Positions 22,206 through 34,070 of a stretch of 64,000 nucleotides of DNA are shown here, in pieces. Position numbers and translations under genes: made by a program. Numbering within the stretch: the first letter of the stretch is position 1; every line of letters begins with the position of its first letter. The stretch spans positions 27,842,499-27,906,498 of the forward strand of contig NC_135505.1 in NCBI RefSeq assembly GCF_052857255.1, read 5' to 3'. This stretch comes from Amblyomma americanum (Eukaryota > Arthropoda > Arachnida > Ixodida > Ixodidae). The notes below the pieces were generated by a model. That model saw nothing but the letters and a program-made list of their open reading frames with translations, was not told where the DNA came from and searched no databases.

Positions 22206-22778
22206 TGTTGCAAATGGGTTGCAAGCCCCAAGGGTAGCGTTGGCCTGGCGGCCTGGGGCAAAGCTGGAAACATCCGAAGGTCCCGGCAAAGGATGAGTCG
22301 ACTGGCAACAGAACAACTTGTTTATTCTGGCATCGCAAAAGAGCAGCCGGTCAGGGCGACCACGTTACTCGAAAGAAGAAATCGAAGTCCCTTTGGCGTC
22401 CGGGGCAGCGGCTTTTTTATACCCTCGGAGTCGAGGGCAAGAAGGAACGGCTTGGGATGAGGCGCCCGATACGGCGACGCTCAGACATGTTCAGACGTGA
22501 CGTGCGCGTCCGCCGGGCCGGCGCCGGTCAGACCTCCTCGCCTCCCAGTTGGGGAGCTCCTCTCCCCGGCTGCCGCGCTTTGACAAGCGTGGGCACCAAC
22601 ATGCACACACACACACGCACACACGACGACACGTGGCATTGAAACCTGCCTGGACGCGCTTGGCGAGAGGCGTTACGGCAGCACTGAACGGGCCCAAAAT
22701 GACCGCCACTTTGAACGAAGCCGCGGCGTCCGTTGCATCCGCGCCGGCTATACCACGCGTCGTAGGCGAGACGTAACA
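22206..22778 (-). repeat. 5' LTR of copy 1
   Basis: 573 bp, same boundaries as the left LTR. A primer-binding-site candidate begins two bases inside the element: the minus-strand sequence after TTTGCAACA is ACTGGTTGCCAGCGG, with the usual TGG start. I could not match it to a tRNA 3' end. Confidence 0.95.
22411..22421 (-). promoter_or_regulatory. TATA box in the 5' LTR of copy 1
   Basis: The minus strand reads GGGTATAAAAAAGCC about 85 bp upstream of the LTR polyadenylation hexamer AATAAA (22321-22326, minus). The same arrangement occurs in copy 2 (TATAAAA at 57580-57586, AATAAA at 57675-57680). Confidence 0.7.
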
Positions 22779-22839
22779 GTGGCTACGTGTCTGCTTCTAG
22801 GTCTGTGTTTTCGCTTTTCGCTGTCTTCTCGCGTGTGGC

Positions 22840-24423
22840 GTGGGTCGGATAGTGCCCTCCGTGAGACCGAATGCTGATGACGACCCTGCGGAGAAATTCC
22901 TGGCACGGTGGGCGCATTCTCAAGTGAGAAAACCCAACCGGAACCCTCAGGGGCAAGCTAGGCTTAGCTCGGCGCTGCCGAGCGAGGCCGCGCTACGCGT
23001 CTGCATGGATTCTGCGTTGTCGACGACAGCTACGCGGATGCCCGCTGTGTTGCCACCTGACGCAGCCTCCACGTCCACGCAATCGTCAGCGCCTCTGGGC
23101 CTCCAGCCTGCGCCGACTTCCGATGCTACGACTTTGGCCTGTGACATGGACTGCTCTACCGCCTCCGTGCCCGTGGCACTCCCTCAAGAAACTGTGCCCG
23201 TCGCGCCAGTTCAGTATTCCCACCAAGGGCCATCACCAGCGTCTGAGCCTCCTCCACAGATGCCTCCCGTGATTCAAGGCTCTCTTCCGCCTGCTGCGAA
23301 CTCGTTCCGCGTTACCATCAAGCCTACATTGCGCTTTGATATGAATGCCATCCCTGCCCGGAATGTTCAAGCCACAATTGACCATGCCCTTGGCTCTTCG
23401 AACTACTGCGGGTTTGTGGTCCACCGCCCATCGAACACCATCACGGTAAACTTGTCATCCTTGATGGACGACCAGAAACTTTGCGCAGTTACGCGGATCC
23501 CCCTAGATGACAGCAAGCATGTCCCGGTGCAAATATATTTTGCATCTGGTCCTGGCACACTCCGCTGCATGGTTTATCATGTCGACAGCACGAGCCCTCC
23601 CGAGGAGATGCGCGCAAATAATCGCTGCTCAAGTCATGTTGTACTGCAAGCACGGCCTATGGGTCGCCGGGGCTCATACCTGCTCATCCTGCAAGGCCCG
23701 TTGACTCTCCCGAAGTACCTTACCTACTACGGTGCGATCGTCAAACCACAGCCCTTCCGACCTCGTCGTATTTTTTGTTATCACTGCCACAAAGAAGGAC
23801 ATATGCAAAATACCTGCCTTAATCCAGCAGCTGTGGCCGACATGAATAAACCAACAGTTCATTGTGTCCTGTGCAAATCGCCGGACCATGACATTCGCTC
23901 CTGCGCTTGTCCAAAGAAGAAGCAAGCGAAGAAGTTTCACAAGTCGCCTGCAAAAATGGATGTTCCTACAAGTAATCGCTTTGCAGCTCTCGCATGTGAC
24001 GACAGCGACTTCCCTGAACTTCCTTTATCTGAGCCCGCTGCTCACCAATCGTCTCCTCACCAGCGTACATATGCACAAGCGGCTCACCTTCCCGGATCAA
24101 ATGATACGCCAAAACGTCCAGTGCATCCATCACATGTGGATACCACAGATGAAGACACAGCTTTAGACAATGCAATCGCGGATGCTCGCCGCCGACAAGA
24201 CGAACTCATCTAGCGCCGGGAAAAGCGTCGTTCTCAATCTTCTCGAAGAATTCTAATAACTCGGGAGCAATCATCAGAGGAATCACCCAGGGTAAGCCCT
24301 GGCCCATCATCAGGTGCCGACCACCTTTTAGCTGTGACTACCCCGACAGTGGATAAGATATTAGCGCTGATGAAGCAGGTGACATCCCTCATCGTGGAAG
24401 CTCTTCGGCCTCGTCATGAATAG
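22840..24423 (+). pseudogene. LINE ORF1: Gag-like protein with two CCHC knuckles
   Basis: The frame is open from before 22840 to a TAG at 24211-24213, then continues in the same frame to a second TAG at 24421-24423. The first stop therefore looks like a nonsense mutation removing about 70 C-terminal residues. No ATG lies in frame before 23005, so the true start is uncertain. The N-terminal third is Pro/Ser/Ala-rich. An RRM-like or Gag-like core is followed by CYHCHKEGHMQNTC and CVLCKSPDHDIRSC, both CX2CX4HX4C. Such ORF1 proteins bind element RNA to form ribonucleoprotein particles. The intended stop overlaps the ORF2 start (ATGAATAG at 24416). Confidence 0.8.
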
Positions 24424-27400
24424 CGCATCATCATCGGTGGTGGTGCAGTGGAACTGTCGAGTATTCGCTAATAAGGCCTCTGAAGTGAACATCCGCCTTC
24501 GCGACGGAAAGCTGAGGGCATGGGCGTTCCTACTGCAAGAGCATAATGCACTCCCACGCCTTTCAGGTTTCTGCGCATACCATTCACCCTCTATCCCTGA
24601 TCGCCGTTGCACCGCCTCCTCCCTCAGCCCAGGTAAATCTGCAATTTATATTCACAGTTCAGTCCCGCACACACCGCTCGACCTTTCACGATGGTGCAAC
24701 ACACGTCAAGAGGTTGTCGCCCTTCTCGTAAAACCTGCACGCACACCCCTTATTCTAGTTTCTTTTTATAGTCGTCCTGGCTCCGCATCTCCTAATCTGG
24801 GATGGGTTCGTTTTCTACGTTCTACCAACTCGGGTATCCCTATTCTAGTTGGTGGTGACTTCAACGGCTCACACACTGCGTGGGGTTACCCATCGGATTC
24901 CTCAAGGGGTGCACACATCCAAGGGAGCTTTTCGGATCATTCCTTTCAACTTTTAAACCACCCGAATACTTCTAACCGCCCACGAGGTGGCCCGTATTCA
25001 CCTGATTTGACTTGGTGGTTAGGCCCCGGTAACCCTCGTTGCGCTGTTGATTCGTATACTTGGGGTAGCGATCACAGCCCTATTTTTAACTCCCTCACGC
25101 CTACGCATTTACGGAAAATACGCCGCACTGTACGAATAACATCATGGGACTCTGTACGCGCAGACAATCATTTATCTACATTCAAGCCATCTTCAGCATT
25201 GTCTACTCTCTCTGCTGTTCTCGCTACTCACACTATTACCACTACTGTAAATGAAGACGACCCAAACCCGGACATACATCTCGTGAATCTGTGGGCTCTT
25301 CGTCGCCAGGCGGATCTTTACGCTACTCGTCACCCCGATGACCCTTCGGCTCTTCCTACTCTTCACCGCGCTACCGCACGGGCGCGGCGCTATGCAAAGC
25401 GGCTAGGCAGGCAACGCTGGGCTGTAGGGTGCGCGCCTGTCCTCTACACAGGGCAATCTACATCTTTGGAGAGTGTTTCACGCCATGGAGCGCAGATTAC
25501 ACAGCGTGCATTCGCCTCGCGCTAAATGTGGATGAGGACACATTTTCACAACACGCGGCCCGTCAATTTTTTCCGAACCATGACTGCACCGCTACGTCTC
25601 CACCTGATTTATCGGTAACAGAGCCCCCCGATGGGATTACTTCTGACCTCACCATGGCAGAGCTGCTGGCCTCCATTGAACGTTTAAAAACTACTACTAC
25701 TCCCGGGCACGACGGCATACCTAACTCCTTATTCCGTAACTTGGAAACCCTACTTAATACTTTTAACGAAGTGTGGCTTTTCTGGCATCATGCCGGGAGA
25801 CTGGAAGCATTCTATTGTGGTTCCAATACCCAAGTCAGGTCAGCCGCCAGTATCTCTCTCGGACCTTCGTCCAATTTCCCTTACCCCTACCATCTGCAAG
25901 CTTTATGAAAACATTCTAGCCGCACGCTTGTCGTGGTGGCTGGAATCCCATGATTGTTACCCAGATTCGCAAACTGGTTTCCGCCCACAAATAGGAACGG
26001 AGGGCGGCCTTGCTACTTCGGCTGCTGACCTGCTTGACCACTATCCGCAGAGTCACCTTGTAGGAACCGTAATCGCTACAGACATAACAAAGGCATATGA
26101 TAACATCCTTCACTCTGCCATTCTTGCCTCCCTTCAAACTCTTGGTCTCCCTCACCGGTTCCTCCTCTCCATTCACGCCTTTTTAGCAAATCGAACCTTC
26201 AGCGTGCGTGTCCACGGAAAGCCCTTTGGTAATTTCACTTCCAATAGAGGAGTGCCGCAGGGCTCCGTTCTCGCCCCCACATTATTTGATGCGGCTTTAA
26301 TTCCTCTTGTTCGAGCCCTAGAGACCATCCCTTCTATCCGCGTGCTTGCATATGCCGATGATATCATCTTGTGGTGCTGTCATCCAGATGCGTCTATTCA
26401 TCAGTCGGTCCTTCAACACGCGCTGGATGTATTGACATCTCGCCTCCCACCTCTGGGTCTAACACTCTCTCCTACTAAATCATGTTTCATTCGAATTGGC
26501 AATAAAGCCGCCTTACGGAAAGCTCCCCCTTTAAATTTTACGGTACATAATTCTCTGATTCCTCAGGTAGAAACTGTTCGTATTCTTGGTCTTCTCCTCC
26601 ATACCTCTGGGACTGGCACCCCGTGGCTGACAGCCACCCGTAAATCGGCTCACGCTACTCTAGGTCTGATTCGTCGCATAGCTATGCGCTCTGGTGGCGC
26701 ACTAGCTCATACGGCCCGCCAGCTTGTGCGCTCTATCCTTCAGCCACGGATAGTATATCAGGCACAATTTCAACGTCTCACCCGCAGACAGTGGGACTCC
26801 CTAGAAGCTATCAATCGTGAGGCTATGCGCGTCATATCTGCCTCGTTTAACACCCATACCTGTGCTACAGGAGTTCGCCCAACTTAATACACTCAGTGAA
26901 ATCATCGACCAACGGGTGGCAAATAGAGCTCGAAAACAGTCTCTCAAACTTCACAGTTTAAAGACACTTCCACCGTGGTCCTATTGCCAGCTCACTGACA
27001 ATCGCCCCACTGTTTCCCCGTCGGTATCAGCAGCGTATCTGCCTGAAGGGTTCATATTATACACGGATGCATCACATTCTGCAGAGAGGGGAGTTACTGC
27101 TGTGTATAGTCCATCTCATCCGCATCTCAACTCTCGCGCGACGTATACTGCGGATACGTGCACTCCCCTGGCATTGGAACTTCAAGCCATTTATAATGCG
27201 ATTGCTTCCCTTCCGCTCGTTCCAACATTCAGTACAGTTCATATTTACACCGACTCCCGCGCCGCCCTTAAACAGCTTAAGGCTGTTCGACGAACGTTCC
27301 AGATTTCACAATCTATTCATGTGTTCTGCGCAAAGTATCCATGTCCTGTGCGCATACACTGGATTCGCGGCCATGCCCAGGATCCACATAACATTCAAGC

Positions 27401-27872
27401 GGATGCTATGACTCATCTTCATACATTAGACGATCCACCACCTTCCGCTCTTCCCCCAGATCCGTTCCTGTCCCATGTTTCCGATTCTGAAGTTCTGCAC
27501 CAGCGAACACGCGCTCTAATTCCTCCGTGTTCGCACCCTCTCCCCCGTAGTCTTACTCGGCAGGAGGAGGTATCCGTGCGCCGGATTCGGGCAGGGGCGG
27601 CTCTGACACCATCTGTCCGTCATCGCTGGCGTGCCAAAGATCTGCCAGCACCTGACAGGTGCCCTCACTGTAGCGCTGCACCGGACATTTGTGATGCGCG
27701 GCACTTGTTGTGGACGTGCCCAGCGACTGCTGCTATCAGAAAACGGCTCCTCAGGGAGGTGGGCCTGCGGTGGAACCGCGAAAGTGACTACGTGAAGTGG
27801 ACAATGGACAACCGCTTCATTAACAACCTCTGCGACTACCTCAGCGCAACGGTTCTTCACTCCTTCTTTTAA
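24416..27872 (+). pseudogene. LINE ORF2: endonuclease, RT, RNase H
   Basis: It starts at ATG 24416. The endonuclease shows VVQWNCR, LLQEHN, GGDFNGSHTAWG and SDHSPI. RT shows IATDITKAYDN, NRGVPQGSVLAPTLFDA and VLAYADDIILW (YADD). RNase H shows ILYTDASHS, ALELQAIYNAI, IYTDSRAALKQL and WIRGHAQDPHN. A zinc-like CPHCSAAPDICDARHLLWTC follows before the stop at 27872. Breaks: frameshifts at about 25430-25525, about 25790-25900 and about 26820-26887. All catalytic residues that can be read are intact. The protein would nick DNA, copy the LINE RNA and remove it. Confidence 0.88.
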
Positions 27873-27955
27873 CTTTCAATCTCGTGCATTCCTTCCCCCC
27901 CTTTCCTTTTTTCAACTTATGCCTGATGGCACACTTCTCGAATAATAAAAAAAAA

Positions 27956-28965
27956 GATGAATACGCGCCTGATGTGAACTGAAGCCTGTACTGAATGAAA
28001 CATATGTAATTTGTGATAACAATATTCACGTAATAATAATATTTATAATACTATGGAATAATGTATGTAATACTGAATAGCTTCTCTGTGTAAATAAAAG
28101 CCAAACTTGTAGTTCTACTGATGGATGCTGCACTACCAAAGGCCGTATAAACGCTGAGATTGAGGAAAACGTTTGAGCGTCTTCACATAAACAGCCGCTT
28201 TTTACGTTTCTTATATTTCTTTAGTTAGTAATGGCAGCATGGACTGAAGTTTTGTTGCAGTACTTAGAAACGAATGTGCGGTCGATGCGGTGTAAGATGC
28301 CTTGAAAGGATACGACAGGCAGAGATCTTTAAATGCCGACAACGGAAACGGGTACTTCACATAACATGCATAAATATGACGCAGTCGTTAATATTGGCCT
28401 GGCACTGCTAACCTACTGGCGTTTATATTTTATCTGCCAGGATGGTAGTTTTCTGACCTGCATCAATGTTCTGTAGTGAACTTGTAATCATCATCTACCT
28501 GCTCTCACACAACTAATGTAATACCCGGGAAGAGGTATACCTATGCTAATAAAAGGAAAATGAAATGAGAGGTAATGAGAGGAAATTAAAGGCGTAGCAT
28601 TTCTTCAGGGCATGTTATTGTATGCGATGCGTACGCTATACGCGCTTCGCTAAAACCGTATCGCTGGCCCCGTTCAGCAAGCAGATGGGGAAACACTCTC
28701 GCATTGCACAGCCCTGTGCAACCCGCTGGCAAAGAGTTCTCGCAAATTCGTTCATGTTCTTTATTGCAAAACAGAGTTTTCGATATTGTTAAGCATGAAA
28801 TGCTTTTATCGTCGTCTTGATCACCTTTCATCGGTTTTTACTGCTCTTTTGAATGTTTCCAGAGACCGCTCGAGAGAGAAAATGTTTCAGAGGAACCAAA
28901 AGTCGCAGCAACCATTTCACTTCTTACGTGAATGGCTCAACCACGCCGGGAGGCAAGGGGTCTAA
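27956..28965. other. Unassigned DNA
   Basis: AT-rich near 28000-28100. No coding region or element end recognised. Confidence 0.5.
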
Positions 28966-29115
28966 GAAAGAGTGAAATAAGAAAGAGGCACTGTAGTGAT
29001 GGGTTCCGAATTTCTATAGACACCCTGGGACTCTTTCACGAGCAGTGGCATCACAACCACGCGTCGTCTTTTGCGTTTGGACGGCGTTGAAACGCAGCTG
29101 CCATGGCGCGGTTTA
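28966..29115 (-). mobile_element. SINE family B body, degraded
   Basis: On the plus strand the AAAGAGGCACTGTAGTGATG block, the CCCTGGGACTCTTTCACGAG block and the GAAACGCAGCTGCCATGGCG block are collinear with the minus-strand SINE at 45318-45562. The tRNA-like head is not recognisable. It is an old fragment without coding capacity. Confidence 0.5.
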
Positions 29116-30297
29116 TTTGGTCCTTGTAAACCAGCGCAACGGCTCGAATGTTTACAAGAACCATGTCTGACCAACTCGCCCACCAGTTAATGTTGTACCG
29201 CGATTTATTTGATCGCGAATCCTCTGCCTCAGCAGCCGAGCCCGCTAACCACAGATCCACTGGGGCAGGCGCAGCTGAGGAGTGGGCGAGTGGTTTGGCC
29301 CTCCAAACCGCGAGAGGGACCTTATGAATCTACACAGGCTTTGAACGCTTTTCCCAGTGCGAAAAAAACAGGCTGCTGATCTCAGCGGCGCTCCAGCCAC
29401 CTGAAGCGACCCACGTGACCGGCGACGTGCCGAAGGAGAGGAGGTGACGCCAGCATGCGATACAGGTCGCAGTGGCAGATCGCGACCAATTTTATTGGAG
29501 TTGCATCAGCTTAGCGACCGTTCGTGCGGCGGCGGTGGCATCCGGCCCAAGCATAAGCCGTCGTTATTGTTGTTCTGCCTGCGGAGAACAGTGCCAAATT
29601 CCCAGCATTCTGTGGAGCTGAGGCCACCTCTTTTTGTTCTACGCATGGCCAGCGGCAGCGTGGCCTCAGCTTGAGCGCAGCCATCTAGCTCTCATTCGAC
29701 GCCACCATGCGTGGATAGTCGCAGAATTCTTTGTTCCGCTTTCAAAATGCATTATTCTGAACTCACTGGCGGGCGTGCTATGCTTGCAATATTTCCCATT
29801 TAGTCTCTATTCAAACAAGGCCACGGCCCTATATTTATTACTTCTGCTGGTGATTCTTCCTTCACAGAGAGCTTAGACTGATTACCCTCTATATGCCTCC
29901 GAACTCTTGGCCTATCCCCTATTGTGAGTACGTCTCATTCTTTTCCTTGGACCAGCAACAACATCAAAAGCGGCGAAGAAAAGTGAGCGCGCTGTTCAGT
30001 TAAGAAAACTGGCTGATGACGTTGGCTCCGGACGATTTAAGTGCGGTTTCCACCACTTCTGACCTTCTCCTTAATGCGCGACGCTTTTCAGCAACGCGTA
30101 TCATATACTGACATGCACTCGCGACGGCGATTTAGACGGATATTTTTTTTTTCGCGGTGGTCACTTTTACATCGAGGCGAAACTCAAAAGCCGCCCGCGA
30201 GCTGTCTTACGGGGCACGACAGGCCAGGTGGGAAGAGAAGCCGCAGACGCTTGGCAGGCCGCCATACAAATTGTTTCACCTAATACTTTACACATCT
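29116..30297. other. Unassigned DNA
   Basis: GC-richer than its surroundings in parts (29200-29750). No supported gene or element. Small open frames on both strands show no domain. Confidence 0.5.
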
Positions 30298-30609
30298 CAA
30301 GGTACGAAACAGCACAACTAACACAAAGGACCAGGAAAAGAAGAATACACGGACACGCGCTGTTTACTTACAACTGTCTGTTTTAATCGGAAAACCACAT
30401 ATTTATAATCTCTAATCGCCACGTCAGAGCCTCACGTCATCATCACAATCTACAACCTAAACAGAAAGAAAAATACAGAAAAATAACAATTGCTGCAACG
30501 TAAGCACCTACAGGCCCCCACGTTGTTCCATCATCCATATCTCGCGCTTAGACAAGGCCATCGAAGTGCTGCTCTCACACGAGTCAGCTTCTGTGAAGAT
30601 ATGATACGT

Positions 30610-30628
30610 CTCTACTACTTCTCGTACT

Positions 30629-30629
<1 letters not shown>
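30610..30629. repeat. Target-site duplication, left copy
   Basis: A 20 bp sequence identical to 34047-34066, flanking the CR1-like LINE and duplicated from the Penelope-like target. Confidence 0.9.
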
Positions 30630-30667
<38 letters not shown>

Positions 30668-33600
30668 TTTATTTTCATTCTGTCAGTGATACAGAAAGAA
30701 GGACTGTGACAAAAAGCTGTTTTTCAGAACAGCTTGACTAGGCCACAGCCCCATGGAAAAATTTCGGAGCGGTAACAGCACTACCGTAAAAGAAATCAAA
30801 AAATTGAAACTCAACAGACTATAGGGCACACACTAAGTAAAGGAAATGCTAAGGTAATACAGAAGGCAGTTTTTACAGTCGTCAAAAATGAATACAAAAC
30901 AGTTTCTTAGAAAAATGAATATCTGAAGTGCTATCAAATTACAAAATAAATAGAATAAATACACTGAATGTACAGGAAAATACAATATAGAAATCAATTT
31001 GTTACAGATAATTACATACAACCAGATGAAACAATTCAAAACGGTTATAGATTTGATAAACGAGACAAAGTTTGTAGTATAACCAGTGTTAAGTAGTGAA
31101 AATATCAGAGCTATACATCACTGTGTATAACTTGCGGATATCCTGATATGAACAATCAAATAAGTCTAAATTGTTAAGGTCATAGTGATTGAGGAGGGAC
31201 GGAAGAGTGTAAGACAAGCGCTCTTTTCCGGAGTTTAATCGTACTGTGTCTACTTCCCACTTTTCTCCATGACGCGTGGGATAACTTAAATGCCTAATTC
31301 TTAAATTGGCCAGAACACGCAAATTTGTTATGTTCTTACAAGTTTCTCATTTGAATTTTCTGCTTAACGTACAATTGTATGTTTGGTGTGTTTTAACTAT
31401 TCCTGAAATGCAGAATAAAACATTAGTAGATGCTGCAAAAGGTGCATTGAAAATATGCCTAATACATTTTTTCTGAACCAAGTATATTTGATTTAGATTT
31501 GTGGCCGTCGTTGTACCCCATACTAGGTGGCAATAATTTAAATGAGAGCTAAAGAGCGAATGATAGAGTAGAAGCTTGATTCCTTTTGGAAGTAAGTATC
31601 GAAGGCGACCAATTACACCTGTCACCTGAGCTCATTTTTGCAGAACATGTCTTACGTGGTAATCCCAACTCATATTCGCGGAAAAAAATATGCCCAGACA
31701 TTTAAAATGGTCAACTATTTCAATAGTGTGAGCACTCAGTACTATGTTTTCATGAGGTGGAATAATTTTATTTTTTGGTCGGAATATAACAGCTTTTGTT
31801 TTATTTTCGTTAATACGCATAGCATTTGCCGCTGACCATCTCTCTAGTGTTTTCATTGTGTGATTACAAGTTCTGATAAGCTCATGAATGTCATGCCCTG
31901 AAAAAAGTATGCTGGTATCATCAGCATATATTATGTATTTCGCCTCGCAATTTATATTTACAATGTCATTAAGATAGATATTAAATAATAGTGGGCCTAG
32001 AATACTGCCCTGTGGTACTCCACACAGCAAAGGTTTCACTCCGCAAATAGAGTCGCTATTCTGAACGACCTGCTGTCTGTTCGATAAATAAGAGTCGATA
32101 AGCGTTAGGGCTTGTCCACGAATACCATAGCAATGCAATTTCAACAATATTTTATGGTTTACTAAATCAAAGGCCTTTGAAAAATCAATAAAAATACCGA
32201 GAACGAGTGCCTTATTTTCAAATTGTTTAAGAATATACTCTCTTTGCTCCAGGAGCGCCAGTTCAACTGATTTATTTTTCCGAAAACCAAATTGGTTAGG
32301 TGTAAATAAATTATATTTATCAATGAAACTTGAAAATCGAGTGTGCAGAATTTTTTCGAAGGCCTTTGAGAACACAGGCAAGATAGACACGGGTCTGTAA
32401 TTGCCAAAGTTATTTCGGTCACCTTTTTTGTAAAGGACGGTCACTTTTGCTAATTGCATATTTAAAGGAAAGACAGAGTTAGTTAAACAAATGTTAAAGA
32501 TAACGGCTAAAATCGGCGCTATAACACGAGACACCTCTTTGACAGGACGTATTTGAATTCCGTCGATATCACAACTGGGGCTATTTTTTATACTTTTTAT
32601 TGTTGATAAGACTTCGTGGGCGGTGACAGGACACAAGTACAATGACTGAGCGTTGTGAGCACTTACGTATTTGCACGCATCATCCGGGGTTCCGGTCGTT
32701 TTCATACCAGTGAAAAAATTATTAAATGCGTCAGCCAAATCTTATCCATCCATATCAATACCGTCTACTTCTAGTTTGGAAACAGGGGCGGTAAAATGGC
32801 CGCGATGAAGGAGTGTGTTTAATCTAGACCACAGTACATCAGAACGATTGCCAGGAACTTCAAGATATGTGGATTGATACTGAGTTCTCGCGGATCGCAA
32901 GCGTTTTGTAAGTTTGTTACGATAAGACTTGAAGGCCAGCCAGTCCTCCAGTAAATGAGTATGTAGAAATGTTTGGTAAAGTTTATCTCTTGTTTTCATT
33001 TGATGACGCATCTCCGGCGTTATCCATGGTTTTCGTGTTTTGCAGTTTAATCTGCGCTCTTTTAACAGAAAATTCAAGTGATATAATCGCTTGAAAATTG
33101 TAATAAATTTATCGTAAGCATTGTTTGCGTCAAGAGATTTTCTTACATCGCTCCAATCTGCCTGCAATAGACTGTTACGAAATGCACTGAGCGCCACAGG
33201 TGTAATTAACTGAAACTTTATTATTCGAGGCTTTGCTCTACTTTGTGTCAATAGCTCCGCACATAAAAATATTGGAAGATGGTCACTGATACAACATGAC
33301 AAAACACCTGACCTAATATTATTTTCAGGCAAATTTGTAATAAAAAGATCTAGGACTGACCCGTATTAAAGTGCCACTCTTGTGGGTATGTTAATTGTAT
33401 TTATGAAGCCATTAGACAGTATGATAGTATTAAATTCACGGCTAACAGAGCCTGTAGAACTGACGTCAATATTAAAGTCTCCCCCAGCAATTAATGTATA
33501 CTTATTTTCGGCCATATATGAAAGGAATTGATCACAAAAATCAAGAAACTTTGCAATATCGCCATTTGGTGGACGATAACAAACTGAAAACACGTTATTG

Positions 33601-34046
33601 TTTGCACGTACACAAAGCATTTCATAATCAGGGTTTGTCTGGGTAAAATAATCCAATAGCTGACATTCAACGCTTTCGTAAACTAACAAAGCAACACCCC
33701 CACCACGGCCGTGCATGCGATTTAAATAAAATGTCCTGTAATTGGACAGTCTAAAGACGTCGCATTCGTTAGTGCTCCAAGTTTCAGTCAGCATTATGGC
33801 GGAGTATTGGAATGAAAATTCAGTGAAAAACTCTTCTAGGCACGAGACTATTTCTAATCGACCTCGCATTTAAGTGCACGCATCTGCATGAATTAGGAGG
33901 TAGCCGACATACAATGTCGTTTAGGTCATTTGGCAGATAATAATGGTGATTTGTCATTGAAGTTACTTTCACAAAGGAACATAACGGTGATTAGCTTGTC
34001 TAGAGTCGGTTAAGGTCAGCATAGCTCCCAATGTGAACAGCACGTC
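30630..34046 (-). mobile_element. CR1-like LINE with (GATT)n tail and 20 bp TSD
   Basis: 3,417 bp on the minus strand. The 3' end at 30630 is (GATT)n, read as (ATCA)n on the plus strand. Both flanks carry the same 20 bp sequence, beginning CTCTACTACTTC, which marks the exact insertion into the Penelope-like element. ORF2 runs 33957 to 31089. There is no ORF1, so the element is either 5'-truncated or of an ORF2-only type; only about 90 bp precede the ORF2 ATG. Confidence 0.9.
31089..33957 (-). pseudogene. LINE ORF2: endonuclease and RT with four nonsense codons
   Basis: A start at 33957 gives MTNHHYYLPND and, about 30 codons on, HLNARSIRNSL, the usual EN lead-in; a one-base shift near 33843 then moves to the main frame. 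That frame is continuous from 33869 to the natural stop at 31089 except for four stops: TAA 33366-33368, TAA 32742-32744, TGA 31632-31634 and TGA 31347-31349. Motifs: LTETWS, GGGVALLVYE, AGGDFNIDV and ISDHLPIF for the endonuclease; GIFIDFSKAFDLVNH, GVPQGSILGPLLFNIYLNDI and IIYADDTSILF (YADD) for RT. It nicks target DNA and primes reverse transcription there. Confidence 0.9.
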
Positions 34047-34066
34047 CTCTACTACTTCTCGTACTA
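34047..34066. repeat. Target-site duplication, right copy
   Basis: Identical to 30610-30629; marks the 5' end of the minus-strand LINE. Confidence 0.9.
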
Positions 34067-34070
34067 GTTG

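Larger units (their letters stand above)
16283..22778 (-). mobile_element. Ty3/gypsy LTR element, Gmr1-like order (copy 1)
   Basis: A complete-looking LTR element of 6,496 bp on the minus strand with two 573 bp LTRs (16283-16855 and 22206-22778) that start TGTTACG and end TTTGCAACA. It is flanked by GTGG on both sides (16279-16282 and 22779-22782). Reading from the right: 5' LTR, leader, Gag with CCHC knuckle and protease (21891-20305), integrase (about 20335-18800), reverse transcriptase and RNase H (about 18800-17335), a non-coding tail with a second TATA box, then the 3' LTR. Integrase thus precedes RT, the Gmr1-type order. I count about four mismatches between the LTRs, suggesting recent insertion, but the coding region has a frame break at poly-C, two nonsense codons and a deletion. 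No env-like gene. Confidence 0.9.
22783..27955 (+). mobile_element. I-like LINE, near full length
   Basis: A plus-strand non-LTR element. ORF1 is a Gag-like protein with two zinc knuckles. ORF2 has endonuclease, RT, RNase H and a C-terminal Cys/His motif. It ends in a short poly-A (27947-27955). The LTR element lies immediately to the left, so the LINE either begins within a few bases of 22783 or has its 5' UTR cut off there. RNase H and a CCHC Gag place it in the I/R1 group. It is a different family from 7140-9436. ORF2 contains about three frameshifts, so the copy is inactive but only moderately decayed. Confidence 0.85.

Noticed and set aside
30298..30609. Hammerhead ribozyme in the Penelope-like 3' region
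   Set aside because: No convincing CTGANGA plus GAAA core with pairable stems was seen.
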